Position numbers and translations under genes: made by a program. From positions 1 to 64,000 of the forward strand of contig CALGLE010000001.1 of the NCBI GenBank assembly GCA_937930305.1: DNA of 64,000 nucleotides, in the 5' to 3' direction. This DNA is from an uncultured Granulosicoccaceae bacterium (GTDB lineage Bacteria; Pseudomonadota; Gammaproteobacteria; Granulosicoccales; Granulosicoccaceae). Under the pieces are notes generated by a model. The model saw nothing but the letters and a program-made list of their open reading frames with translations, had not been told where the DNA came from and made no database searches. Of the stretch, positions 33,499-42,028 are shown in pieces (position 1 is the first letter of the stretch; each line of letters begins with the position of its first letter).

Positions 33499-34791
33499 TC
33501 ACCGAGCGACGCTATGTATACTGCCATTAGTTGTATTGCAGATCGCATCAAGACTGGATCGGACGATGGCAAGTCCTTGTTCAAGCATATCCATTTCAAT
33601 TGTTAGCGGTGCCAAAAACTTAAGCACCTGACCTTCAGACCCAGCAGTTTCCATTAAAAGCCCCTCGCTAAAACAGCGTTCTGCAACTGCACTGGCTAAT
33701 TCGCCTGAAGGTAATGCTAACCCTCTGAGCATGCCACGACCCCGTTGAGTCACGCCATCAACTTCATCAGCGATTAGCTGCAAGCCTTTTTCCGATGCAG
33801 CGCAGTTAGCTTGCAACAAAGCGATAAAGCTTTCATCGTTCCAATTCTGCAGCAGTTCATTTGCCGCAACAAACGCCAGTTGATTGCCTCGAAACGTGCC
33901 AGTGTGTTCGCCAGGTTGCCACTCATCAAGCGCAGGCGTAAGCAATAGAAAGGATAAGGGTAGGCCACCCCCGATCGATTTAGACACACAGACGATATCT
34001 GGCACTATGCCCGATTGCTCGAAACTAAAAAAATCACCGGTGCGTCCATTGCCAGACTGAATATCATCAACGATTAACGCAATATCATGGTCATCACAAA
34101 TCGCTCTGATGTCTTTTAGCCATTCATTGCTAGCGACATTTATACCGCCCTCTGCTTGAACGGTTTCCAAAATAATGGCTGCGGGTATATTCATACCACT
34201 GCTGCCATCTTCAAGCAGCGTGCGTAGTTGGGTGGCTGTGTTAACTTCGTCACCGAAGTAGTTATCAAAAGGATGAAAGCTTACGTTCTGTTTCGCACCG
34301 TAAAATTCATTGTGGTAGTACTTGTTTCCGGTTATCGCAAGCGCGCCAAGACTATGGCCGTGATAAGCGTTGGTAAAACTAATGACATGGGATCGTTGTT
34401 TCACTTTTCTGGCAAGCTTGATGGCCGCCTCCACCGCATTGGCACCGGTAGGGCCTGTGAACTGAACTTTATAATCCAGCCCGCGCGGTTTTAGAATGAT
34501 GGATTCCAACGATTCTAAGAACGCAATTTTTGCAGTCGTGGCAAGGTCCAGCCCGTGCATTAAGCCATCGGCGGATAAGTACTCCATAAGCGCCGCTTTT
34601 ACTTTGCGGTTGTTATGCCCATAGTTCAGTGTTCCCGCACCTGCAAAAAAATCGATGTATTCGCGCCCTGATTCATCGGTAATACGGGCGTTCAGTGCAG
34701 ATTTAAAAACCGTTGGATACGAGCGACAATACCCACGCACGTTGGATTCCATTCGATGGATCACATCCATGTCTGATAGGCCACTATTCAT
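33499..34791 (-). CDS. Class III aminotransferase, EctB-like (diaminobutyrate-2-oxoglutarate type)
   Basis: A 430-residue PLP enzyme. RMESNVRGYCRSYPTVFKSALNA at the start is characteristic of EctB and related L-2,4-diaminobutyrate aminotransferases. The core has FTGPTGANAVEAAIKLAR, FTNAYHGHSLGALAITG, LIVDDIQSGNGRTG and the PLP Lys in VSKSIGGGLPLSF. The reaction would be L-aspartate semialdehyde plus glutamate to diaminobutyrate plus 2-oxoglutarate. There are no ectA, ectC or ectD genes around it, so ectoine synthesis at this locus is not supported; a stand-alone or secondary-metabolite role is likely. Confidence 0.8.
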   Translation of the reverse strand: MNSGLSDMDVIHRMESNVRGYCRSYPTVFKSALNARITDESGREYIDFFAGAGTLNYGHNNRKVKAALMEYLSADGLMHGLDLATTAKIAFLESLESIILKPRGLDYKVQFTGPTGANAVEAAIKLARKVKQRSHVISFTNAYHGHSLGALAITGNKYYHNEFYGAKQNVSFHPFDNYFGDEVNTATQLRTLLEDGSSGMNIPAAIILETVQAEGGINVASNEWLKDIRAICDDHDIALIVDDIQSGNGRTGDFFSFEQSGIVPDIVCVSKSIGGGLPLSFLLLTPALDEWQPGEHTGTFRGNQLAFVAANELLQNWNDESFIALLQANCAASEKGLQLIADEVDGVTQRGRGMLRGLALPSGELASAVAERCFSEGLLMETAGSEGQVLKFLAPLTIEMDMLEQGLAIVRSSLDAICNTTNGSIHSVAR

Positions 34792-34984
34792 CGGTTTTTA
34801 AGTCCATTGCTTGGATTTTCCGCTTTCAATAAGTAAGACTGGCTGATACAACCCAAAACAAATGCTAGAACTAAGCCAATAACCTGCGTAATAAATATTT
34901 ATTGGGTTGAGATTGCAGCAATATTTTTCCTAATATATCTGAAGGTTACATGAGCAAACGAGGATTTCCAGTCCAGTTTTTACG

Positions 34985-36171
34985 CTAGCTCAACTGATCT
35001 GCAATGTGTCGAGCAATAGGAATTGCGGATGTAGCCGCCGGAGAAGGTGCATTACCCACGTGCACACAGCGTGCGGTTTTAACAAACAGAAAATCATCAA
35101 CTATTTTACCGTCCGGTGTGACAGCTTGTGCTCGTACACCGGAAGGATAAGGAGATAGATCAGCAAGCTGAATACCAGAGCAGTAGGCTTTAACGCGTTT
35201 TAAATATATCCGTTTGGACAGTGATGCGCTTAATTCGGATGCGGCAGAGCCTGCGTTTTGTTTGAGCATGCGCCAGAAACCTAAATAACTCAGCGTCCCG
35301 GCCAAGTCACTCAGCGAGATGTGACTTAAGCGATACCCTTCTCGCTTAAAGGCGAGCACCGCATTGGGCCCTACCGTGAATCCACCGTTTATCTTGCGAG
35401 TTAAATGCACACCGAGGAAGGGTCTTTAGGGTCAGGCACGGGATAAATTAAATGCTTAACTAAATTTTCTGATTGGTTCAAAATTCGAAAATACTCGCCT
35501 CTGAATGGCACGACTTGATAGCCTGGTGTTTGAGAAAAGGCACGTATCAGTTTGTCAGAGTGTAAACCCGCACAACTAAACACACGGCCTACATCAAACA
35601 TACTCGCATTCGTTTTTACTGACACATGGGAAGCTGTTTCACAACCCGAAATAACTTGCTCGCCATAATGAATGGCACCACCTCGTGCAACAAACAATTC
35701 GGACATCACTCGTGTGACTTGCTGGTAGTTGGTGATACCGGTGGTGGGTGAATAAAGTGCGGCAAGGCCGTTGATATTGGGCTCCATTTGCCGAAGCCCT
35801 ACTTGATCGACATCTTCAATAACAATATCGTTCTGTCGGGCCCGATCGCCTAAGGCTTGCATACGTGTTACTTCGGCTTCGTTGGTAGCGATGATTAATT
35901 TGCCACAATTCTCCATGGGGATAGCGTGCTCAGCACAAAAGGATTGCGTCGCTTGCACACCTTCACGGCAGAACTTGGCTTTAAGGCTGCCGGGTGTGTA
36001 ATAGACTCCGGCATGTATAACGCCAGAATTGTGGCCTGATTGATGTGTTGCGGGGCCCGCTTCTTTTTCCAGCACGAGTATTTTAGCTTTGGGTTCGCGG
36101 GATTGCAGTTCAAGGGCCGTTGCCATGCCGACGATGCCGCCACCTATGATCAGTATGTCTATCATGCTCAT
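34985..36171 (-). pseudogene. lhgO: L-2-hydroxyglutarate oxidase, interrupted by a one-base frameshift
   Basis: Positions 36171-35401 encode the N-terminal two thirds: FAD-binding IDILIIGGGIVGMATALELQ, THQSGHNSGVIHAGVYYTPGSLKAKFC and YPVPDPKDP, after which the frame ends. Positions 35410-34985 continue in another frame with HLTRKINGGFTVGPNAVLAFKREGY to IARHIADQLS, the LhgO C-terminus. In intact LhgO the two halves join as P-F-L-G-V-H-L-T-R, so one base is missing in the CCCTT run near 35417-35423. Both halves are otherwise well conserved, so the loss is recent, a programmed or phase-variable shift, or a sequencing error. The intact enzyme would have about 395 residues and feed electrons from L-2-hydroxyglutarate to the quinone pool. 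Confidence 0.85.
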
Positions 36172-36397
36172 TTCTCAAACACATCCCCGAAGTTAAACGC
36201 TTGCCTTTCTACTGATATCCATAAATTGCCATACAATCAAGCGCTTGATCAGTCGTTGGTGCAAGGGGTGGCTGCAAATAACGAATACCAGGAAACTATT
36301 TTCCTGAACGACCCGCGTTAATCAAAATATAATAATATTAATAAATTCAAAAGCTTAAGAATTTTTCGAAAAATAATCAAAAAAAATTCTTAACGAC

Positions 36398-36424
36398 TGT
36401 CGAAAATCGAAAGTCGCCCGCGTC
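36398..36424 (+). promoter_or_regulatory. ECF42-type sigma-factor promoter candidate
   Basis: TGTCGA (36398-36403) and CGTC (36421-36424) are separated by 17 bp, matching what I recall of the ECF42 consensus (TGTCGA at -35 and a CGTC-like -10). It is about 34 bp upstream of the MAPEG gene, the first gene of the operon that ends with the ECF sigma gene, so the sigma factor would drive its own operon. Confidence 0.6.
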
Positions 36425-36457
36425 CTAGAGGTACAAACAACTTAAAAGGACAAAACG

Positions 36458-36850
36458 ATGATCTTTACTGTCACACCTCTATACGCTCTCGCTGTCGCCG
36501 GAATCTATATGGTTCTTTGGATGCGTGTCACTGCTAAACGTGGCGGGATGGGCCAATCCATCGGCGATGGCGGCGACGCAGACCTTCTTCTGCGCATTCG
36601 CCAGCATGGCAATTGCCACGAATGGTCAAGCTTCCTACTTATTCTGATGATCCTGGCTGAAGGCATGGGCGCACCCAGCTTATACCTTCACATCGGTGGT
36701 GTTTTACTGCTAGTGGGTCGCATCGCTCATCCATTCGGCTTAAAAAAAGACAACGCGTCACACGTATTGCGCTATGTGGGCAATGGCACGAATATGCTGG
36801 CAACATTGAACCTGATGGTGTGCCTTGCCGTGAACAGTTTGGGCCTTTAA
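36458..36850 (+). CDS. MAPEG-family integral membrane protein
   Basis: A 130-residue protein with four membrane helices. MVLWMRVTAKRGGMGQSIGDGGDADLLLRIRQHGNCHEWSSFLLILMILAEG contains the R-x-x-x-N-x-x-E type segment of MAPEG (membrane-associated eicosanoid/glutathione metabolism) proteins. Bacterial members bind glutathione and may conjugate electrophiles. First gene of an operon with a YCII-DGPF protein and an ECF sigma factor, which suggests a role in a stress response to reactive compounds. Confidence 0.82.
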   Translation: MIFTVTPLYALAVAGIYMVLWMRVTAKRGGMGQSIGDGGDADLLLRIRQHGNCHEWSSFLLILMILAEGMGAPSLYLHIGGVLLLVGRIAHPFGLKKDNASHVLRYVGNGTNMLATLNLMVCLAVNSLGL

Positions 36851-36898
36851 GGGTCCACAATCCCCTACTCTAATTCTATAAAAAAAAGGAAAAGACCG

Positions 36899-37258
36899 AT
36901 GAAATACATGCTTCTAATTTACAACAACCCCGAACAGCAACCACAGTTTGGTACACCAGAGTTTGAAGAAATGATGGGTGGGTTTTTCGCCGCTAACGAA
37001 AGAATGAAGGCCGACGGTGTGATGGTCGATGGTGAAAGCCTTAACCAGCCCGATACCGCAACTTCAGTTCGCATCAAGAATGGTAAAACCGAAACGATGG
37101 ACGGCCCGTTCGCCGAGACACGTGAATATTTAGGTGGATATTACATTGTTGATGTGCCTGATTTGGACACGGCCATCACCTACGCAGAGTTGATTCCGTC
37201 AGCCACCTTCGGAACCATCGAAGTGCGCGCCTTAATGGACTACAACCCCGCGGGCTAA
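36899..37258 (+). CDS. YCII-related DGPF-domain protein
   Basis: A 119-residue small protein with a ferredoxin-like fold. It starts MKYMLLIYNNPE and contains the namesake motif in ETMDGPFAETREYLGGYYIVDVPDLDTAI, ending IEVRALMDY. DGPF proteins are the standard genomic companions of ECF42 sigma factors; their biochemical role is not settled. Only 3 bp separate it from the sigma gene. Confidence 0.9.
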   Translation: MKYMLLIYNNPEQQPQFGTPEFEEMMGGFFAANERMKADGVMVDGESLNQPDTATSVRIKNGKTETMDGPFAETREYLGGYYIVDVPDLDTAITYAELIPSATFGTIEVRALMDYNPAG

Positions 37259-37261
37259 CTC

Positions 37262-38485
37262 ATGGCAAAGACGACCACCCCGATTGCGATTAACAAAGCG
37301 ATAGAAGATGTGTTGCGACGCGATCGGGGACGTCTTATTGCCGGACTTGTGTCCCGTTTGGGCGAATTACAACTGGCCGAAGATGCACTGCAAGAAGCAC
37401 TGATTACGGGCATGTCCCATTGGGGGCGATCCGGTCTTCCCCATTCTCCCATCGGTTGGCTCATGAAAGTTGCCCTGAACAAAGGTATCGACAGAGCACG
37501 TGCTGCCCAACGCGATGCCAACAAGGTGAATCAATACATGGAGCTTCACTCCGACAGATACGAAACCTTAGACGAAGAAGCAATACCGGATGACCGACTG
37601 CGTTTAATTTTTGCGTGTTGCCATCCCGTGCTGGACGAAAAATCCCAAGTTGCTTTGACGTTACGCACCGTGTTCCAGCTAACAACCCGCGAGATAGCCG
37701 CGGCTTTTCTGGACAAAGACATCACCATGGGTCAGCGGATTTCACGGGCGAAGGCGCAACTGAAAGAGTCCGCTGTCGAATTCGACATTCCTGAATCAGA
37801 CGTCTGGCCCGCACGGTTGGATGCCGTGTTATCTGCGATCTATCTGATTTTCACGACCGGCTATGTGCACGAAGATGAAACTGATCGGGATCTTTGCGTC
37901 GAGGCGATATTCTTATTGCGACTGCTTGATCGACTGCGCCCAGATGACCCCGAGATCGAAGGCGCGCTGGCCCTGGTTCTGTTGACAGAAGCGCGAAAGA
38001 CGGCGCGGATCGGACCCGATGGCGCAAGCGTGCCACCTGCCGATCAAGACCGGAAGCTTTGGGATATGCGAATTGCACGCGAAGGACAAGCGCTGTTGTC
38101 TCAAGCCATCCAGCGCGGACGACCCGGCCCCTTCCAAATCAAGGCGGCCATCGCAGATTGTCATATGGCCGAGCCTAAACCTGATTGGCCTCAAATCTCG
38201 CTTCTGTTCGGGTCACTTTGGGCACATGAGCCCACACCGGTTGTTGCGCTCAACTGGGCGGTAGTCATGGCAGAGCTTGGCCAAGTCGAACTCGCCTTAA
38301 ACAAGATTGAGGCTTTAGAACCTGCGTTAAAAACGTTTCAGCCATTTCACGCAGCTTATGCCAACGTACTGGAGCAAGTCGGGCGCATAGACGATGCCAA
38401 GCATAGTTATGACAAGGCAATAGAGCTCGCTCAAAATTCTTCCAGCCAGAAGTTCTTGGAGAACCGACTAAGGCAACTCGTCTAA
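37262..38485 (+). CDS. ECF42-type RNA polymerase sigma factor with C-terminal TPR-like extension
   Basis: A 407-residue sigma factor, about twice the usual ECF length. Residues about 10-180 hold sigma regions 2 (RLGELQLAEDALQEALITGMSHWGRSGLPHSPIGWLMKVALNKGIDRAR) and 4 (LTLRTVFQLTTREIAAAFLDKDITMGQRISRAKAQLK). The remaining about 220 residues (DUF6596 region, with FTTGYVHEDETDRDLC and helical pairs such as NVLEQVGRIDDAKHSYDKAIEL) are TPR-like. No anti-sigma factor gene is adjacent, which fits ECF42, whose C-terminal domain is thought to take over control. The DGPF neighbour supports the assignment. Confidence 0.9.
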   Translation: MAKTTTPIAINKAIEDVLRRDRGRLIAGLVSRLGELQLAEDALQEALITGMSHWGRSGLPHSPIGWLMKVALNKGIDRARAAQRDANKVNQYMELHSDRYETLDEEAIPDDRLRLIFACCHPVLDEKSQVALTLRTVFQLTTREIAAAFLDKDITMGQRISRAKAQLKESAVEFDIPESDVWPARLDAVLSAIYLIFTTGYVHEDETDRDLCVEAIFLLRLLDRLRPDDPEIEGALALVLLTEARKTARIGPDGASVPPADQDRKLWDMRIAREGQALLSQAIQRGRPGPFQIKAAIADCHMAEPKPDWPQISLLFGSLWAHEPTPVVALNWAVVMAELGQVELALNKIEALEPALKTFQPFHAAYANVLEQVGRIDDAKHSYDKAIELAQNSSSQKFLENRLRQLV

Positions 38486-38489
38486 TGCA

Positions 38490-38521
38490 AGAGTGGATGT
38501 CCGCACATAGATGTCCACTCT
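38490..38521 (+). terminator. Hairpin ending the ECF sigma operon
   Basis: AGAGTGGA (38490-38497) and TCCACTCT (38514-38521) form a perfect 8-bp stem, 4 bp after the sigma-factor stop, followed by a pyrimidine-rich stretch. It separates the sigma operon from the retron RNA. Confidence 0.6.
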
Positions 38522-38613
38522 GTCCTTCCTTTAGTTAGGTGAACGTAAATCCTTCTGTTGCCGAAACAACAAGTTAATTGATTTTATTGCCCAGTTCCCT
38601 TAGTGTCGGAAAG

Positions 38614-38757
38614 GCGGCACTCTGGATTCGTCAGTGCAATTTATTGTGACTGAGCTTTGGGGCTACCCCAAGGTAGGGTATTGTTGACATTACGCTGCAG
38701 GAACGGCCATGCACTGCGTGCATTGGAGTTCATGCGAATTCTCGAGCAGAGTGCCGC
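38614..38757 (+). ncRNA. Candidate retron msr-msd RNA
   Basis: The segment is bounded by a perfect 11-bp inverted repeat: GCGGCACTCTG (38614-38624, a1) and CAGAGTGCCGC (38747-38757, a2). Inside are three hairpins in series. The first is TCAGT / ACTGA with inner CAA / TTG (38631-38653). The second is CTTTGGGG / CCCCAAGG with a 3-nt loop (38655-38673). The third is longer, built from CGC / GCG, GAAC / GTTC, CC / GG and a perfect ATGCAC / GTGCAT around TGC (38693-38736). Short msr hairpins followed by one longer msd hairpin between a1 and a2, 21 bp before a reverse transcriptase gene, is the standard retron layout. The branching G and the exact msd ends cannot be set by eye. Confidence 0.75.
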
Positions 38758-38778
38758 GCAACAATAAAGAATTAGAAA

Positions 38779-40065
38779 GTGAATAAACAGGCTCTTTTTG
38801 CACGGCAGCTTGCACAATGGCTATCCATCGTTGATTGGCGCTACACAACATTACTTAGCGCAACTATCGAGTGCACAGCTGACCTACCCAATGATGGCAA
38901 CGAAATTATTAACGAGCTGTTGCTGTGTTACCCAGAAAAACCACCTCACTCCTCTATCACAGCATTTTTACTCACTTCTGAACGGCTTGCTAGCTGGTTT
39001 AGACACACTAAAACTGCGCCTATCGTCACGCGCTTTGCACTGCAGCGCTCTAGCATCACGACACCCGTAGAAAAGTTTCTCCCAGTGATTAATACCATTG
39101 GTGATCTAGCTCAATGGTTTTCCCTATCTATTGCTGAGCTTGATTGGTTCGCCGATAGTTGGCGTGGTGATGCATTGACCAAAAAGCAACTGAAGCACTA
39201 CCAGTATGAGTTGCTAGAAAAACGCCAGGGAGGAACGCGATTAATCGAGAAGCCTAAGGCGAGATTAAAAATAATACAACGTAAGATCTACCATGACATT
39301 CTGGCGACTATAGAGACTCATCCGTCCGCACACGGATTTTGTAAAGGTAGAAATTGTATATCACACGCCTCAAATCATGTGGGCAAACGGTACTTAATGT
39401 CCTACGATATTGCCGATTGCTTTCACTCCATCAACTGGCCCACAGTAAAGGCTGTGTTCCTGCGCTTAGGCTTTACACCAGAAGTGGCACGCTACTTAAC
39501 CGCTTTGTGCACACACCGTGTTCAATTGGAAGATAAAACGTTAGCTCGGTTTGATCGCGCCCAACAAGAACGGCTAAAACAACGGCATCTACCGCAAGGC
39601 GCTCCCACGTCTCCAGCACTCGCCAATGCCGCACTGCATCAACTTGATTTAAGGTTAGCCGGCTTGGCTAAAACTCTGGATATGAATTACTCACGCTACG
39701 CCGACGATATCGCCATGTCGAGCAACTCGCACCGTGACTGGCGATTTTTAGAACCACTGATTGGCGGAATTTGCCTCGATGAAGAGGTGTCGTTGAACTA
39801 CAAAAAAACACGCATTAGACGACGCCACCAAAAGCAGCGTTTAGTTGGAATTGTCGTGAACACGAAACTTAACATTGACCGGCAATATTTTGATGCGCTT
39901 AAGGCCACGCTAACCAATTGCAAAAGACACGGAATCGAGAGTCAAAACCGCGATTCACTGCCACATTTTCGGGCACACCTGCTTGGCCAAATACAGTATG
40001 TGAAATCTCTAAACAAACAACGCGGTGAAAAACTAGAACGTATCTTCTGTGCAATCGATTTCTAA
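38779..40065 (+). CDS. Retron-type reverse transcriptase
   Basis: A 428-residue reverse transcriptase with a GTG start. After an N-terminal region of about 120-150 residues come LKHYQYELLEKRQGGTRLIEKPKARLKIIQRKI, HPSAHGF, YDIADCFHSI with a catalytic Asp, LPQGAPTSPALAN (about 271-283), the retron-specific N-A-x-x-H as NAALH (283-287) and the catalytic YADD (307-310). The thumb has LVGIVVNTKLNI (about 355), where retrons usually show VTG. QGAPTSP rather than a QG-x-x-SQ motif argues against a diversity-generating element, and no intron maturase domain is present. The gene begins 21 bp after the a2 repeat of the candidate msr-msd. No effector gene adjoins it; the N-terminal extension or a distant gene may supply that role. 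Confidence 0.88.
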   Translation: MNKQALFARQLAQWLSIVDWRYTTLLSATIECTADLPNDGNEIINELLLCYPEKPPHSSITAFLLTSERLASWFRHTKTAPIVTRFALQRSSITTPVEKFLPVINTIGDLAQWFSLSIAELDWFADSWRGDALTKKQLKHYQYELLEKRQGGTRLIEKPKARLKIIQRKIYHDILATIETHPSAHGFCKGRNCISHASNHVGKRYLMSYDIADCFHSINWPTVKAVFLRLGFTPEVARYLTALCTHRVQLEDKTLARFDRAQQERLKQRHLPQGAPTSPALANAALHQLDLRLAGLAKTLDMNYSRYADDIAMSSNSHRDWRFLEPLIGGICLDEEVSLNYKKTRIRRRHQKQRLVGIVVNTKLNIDRQYFDALKATLTNCKRHGIESQNRDSLPHFRAHLLGQIQYVKSLNKQRGEKLERIFCAIDF

Positions 40066-40217
40066 TGGTTGTTGCTCAGTAAAAACGCTGACGCTCCGGT
40101 CCAGCCAGGCATTTTCCGAGAAAAGTTTGAATTTTCAATGCACTCGGTGTAGGTTTACCTTACCGACGCCCATGTACGTAATATTTGCCCAAAACCGAAA
40201 CGCCCCACCTCAATGCT

Positions 40218-41987
40218 ATGAAACCGACAGATACAGCCCGACCTGACCATTTTCACCAAGTGGTCGATTGTCAATGGGGCTGCCCCGCTCATACGGATGT
40301 TCCTCACTACATCAGGCAAATCGCACAGGGCGACTACACCGGCGCTTATCTGGAGAATCGAAAAAGTAATGTGTTTCCAGGCATTTTGGGCCGTGTTTGC
40401 GATCGACCGTGCGAACCGGCTTGCCGGCGAGGTCGACTGGACGAAGAACCGGTGGCAATCTGTCGACTAAAGCGGGTCGCCGCTGATTTAAGCGATGATA
40501 TCCGAGAGTTCTTGCCTCCAAAAGGTCCGTCCAATGGCAAGCGAATCGCCTGCATCGGCGCGGGAGCCGCATCACTCACGGTTGCGAACGATTTACTGCC
40601 TTTGGGCTACGACATTGTGATGTTCGAGCAACACGATAAACCGGGCGGGTTGATGCGCACCAACATCCCCTCATTTCGACTGCCCGCAGATGTTCTCGAT
40701 GATGAGATCGCTTTAGTTGTGGAACGCGGTGTGGACCTGCGACTCAACACGAAAGTGGAGAGCATGCAGGCACTGATAGACGAAGGCTTTGATGCGATCT
40801 TTGTCGGTACCGGTGCCCCCAGAGGTAAAAATGTTGAATTGCCCGGACGCTACGATACCGATCGAATCCACATTGGTATCGATTGGCTCGAAGAGGTTGC
40901 GTTTGAACATACCAAATCCATTGGTGAAAATGTTCTGATCATCGGTGTGGGGAACACCGCGATGGACTGCTGCCGAACCTCACTTCGCTTAGGCGGTAAG
41001 AATGTGAAAGTGATGGCGAGAAAACCCCGAAACTGGTTTAAAGCCAGTGTTTGGGAACTGGAAGACGCGGAAGAAGAGAACGTCGACATCATCATCAACC
41101 ATGCACCGAAAGAGTTCGTGGTAGAGGGCGGGCAGCTTAAAGGCATGTTATTTGACAAGCTGCATTATGATATTGATGACAACGGCCGGCTTTCCGATCC
41201 TACCGTTATTGAAGAAGTGTTTATTGCCTGTGACGATGTCATATTGGCCATCGGTCAAGACAACGCTTTTCCATGGATCGAAAAAGAAACAGGTCTTGAA
41301 CTGACACAATGGGACACCCCCGTCGTTCATGAAACCAACCATAGCTCTTCCATCGATGGCATCTTTTTCGGTGGTGATGCAGCATACGGCCCCAAGAACA
41401 TTATCTGGGCTGTTGAGCACGGCCATCGGGCGGCAATCTCTATCCATAAATACTGCGAAGGTGAAGATATTTCTGATCGACCACCACGTGGCTTGAATTT
41501 ACTCTCAACCAAAATGGGCATCCATGAATGGAGCTATTCCAACGACTTTGATGACGTACCCCGTCATAAAATGAATCACGTCGATCTGGTTCGACGATTC
41601 AAAGACATCAAAATTGAAGTTGAGCTAGGTTTTAATGCGGAACAAACCGCACGCGAAGTTGAACGCTGCCTGAATTGTGACATTCAAACCGTATTTACAG
41701 AGAAATTGTGTATTGAGTGCGATGCCTGCATGGACATCTGTCCAACTCACTGTCTCACCATTACCGAAAATGGTGAAGAAGACGATTTACGTGGGCGGCT
41801 ACGAGCACCAGCAAACAACAAAAACCAAATTCTCACCGTATCCGATGCCCTTCCACAAACCGGAAAAGTCATGGTGAAAGATGAGGACCTGTGTGTCCAT
41901 TGTGGTTTATGTGCTGAGCGATGCCCCACTGGCGCATGGGACATGCGTAAATCACGCATTAGCATTCCTTACGCTTTTCAGAAATAA
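40218..41987 (+). CDS. GltD-like NAD(P)/FAD oxidoreductase with 2[4Fe-4S] domain
   Basis: About 589 residues from the ATG at 40218; a TTG at 40185 is less likely. The N-terminal Fe-S and helical domain (CQWGCPAHTDVPHYIRQIAQGDY, GRVCDRPCEPACRRG) and two dinucleotide folds (IACIGAGAASLTVANDLLPLGY, VLIIGVGNTAMDCCRTSLRLG) match the glutamate synthase small subunit family. The C-terminus carries two ferredoxin clusters, CIECDACMDICPTHC and CVHCGLCAERCPTGAW. It should pass electrons between NAD(P)H and ferredoxin-type centres. First gene of an operon with korA and korB, so it is the likely electron outlet for 2-oxoacid oxidation. Confidence 0.88.
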   Translation: MKPTDTARPDHFHQVVDCQWGCPAHTDVPHYIRQIAQGDYTGAYLENRKSNVFPGILGRVCDRPCEPACRRGRLDEEPVAICRLKRVAADLSDDIREFLPPKGPSNGKRIACIGAGAASLTVANDLLPLGYDIVMFEQHDKPGGLMRTNIPSFRLPADVLDDEIALVVERGVDLRLNTKVESMQALIDEGFDAIFVGTGAPRGKNVELPGRYDTDRIHIGIDWLEEVAFEHTKSIGENVLIIGVGNTAMDCCRTSLRLGGKNVKVMARKPRNWFKASVWELEDAEEENVDIIINHAPKEFVVEGGQLKGMLFDKLHYDIDDNGRLSDPTVIEEVFIACDDVILAIGQDNAFPWIEKETGLELTQWDTPVVHETNHSSSIDGIFFGGDAAYGPKNIIWAVEHGHRAAISIHKYCEGEDISDRPPRGLNLLSTKMGIHEWSYSNDFDDVPRHKMNHVDLVRRFKDIKIEVELGFNAEQTAREVERCLNCDIQTVFTEKLCIECDACMDICPTHCLTITENGEEDDLRGRLRAPANNKNQILTVSDALPQTGKVMVKDEDLCVHCGLCAERCPTGAWDMRKSRISIPYAFQK

Positions 41988-42028
41988 GCTCATCGCTGTT
42001 GCTAGCTCAAAATAAGTCGTACTGAACA

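Noticed and set aside
33499..34791. Ectoine biosynthesis cluster
   Set aside because: Only an EctB-like enzyme is present; no EctA, EctC or EctD coding sequence lies nearby.
38779..40065. Diversity-generating element or group II intron RT
   Set aside because: The RT has QGAPTSP and NAxxH, not the DGR SQ motif; there is no template/variable repeat pair or accessory gene, and no maturase or intron structure.
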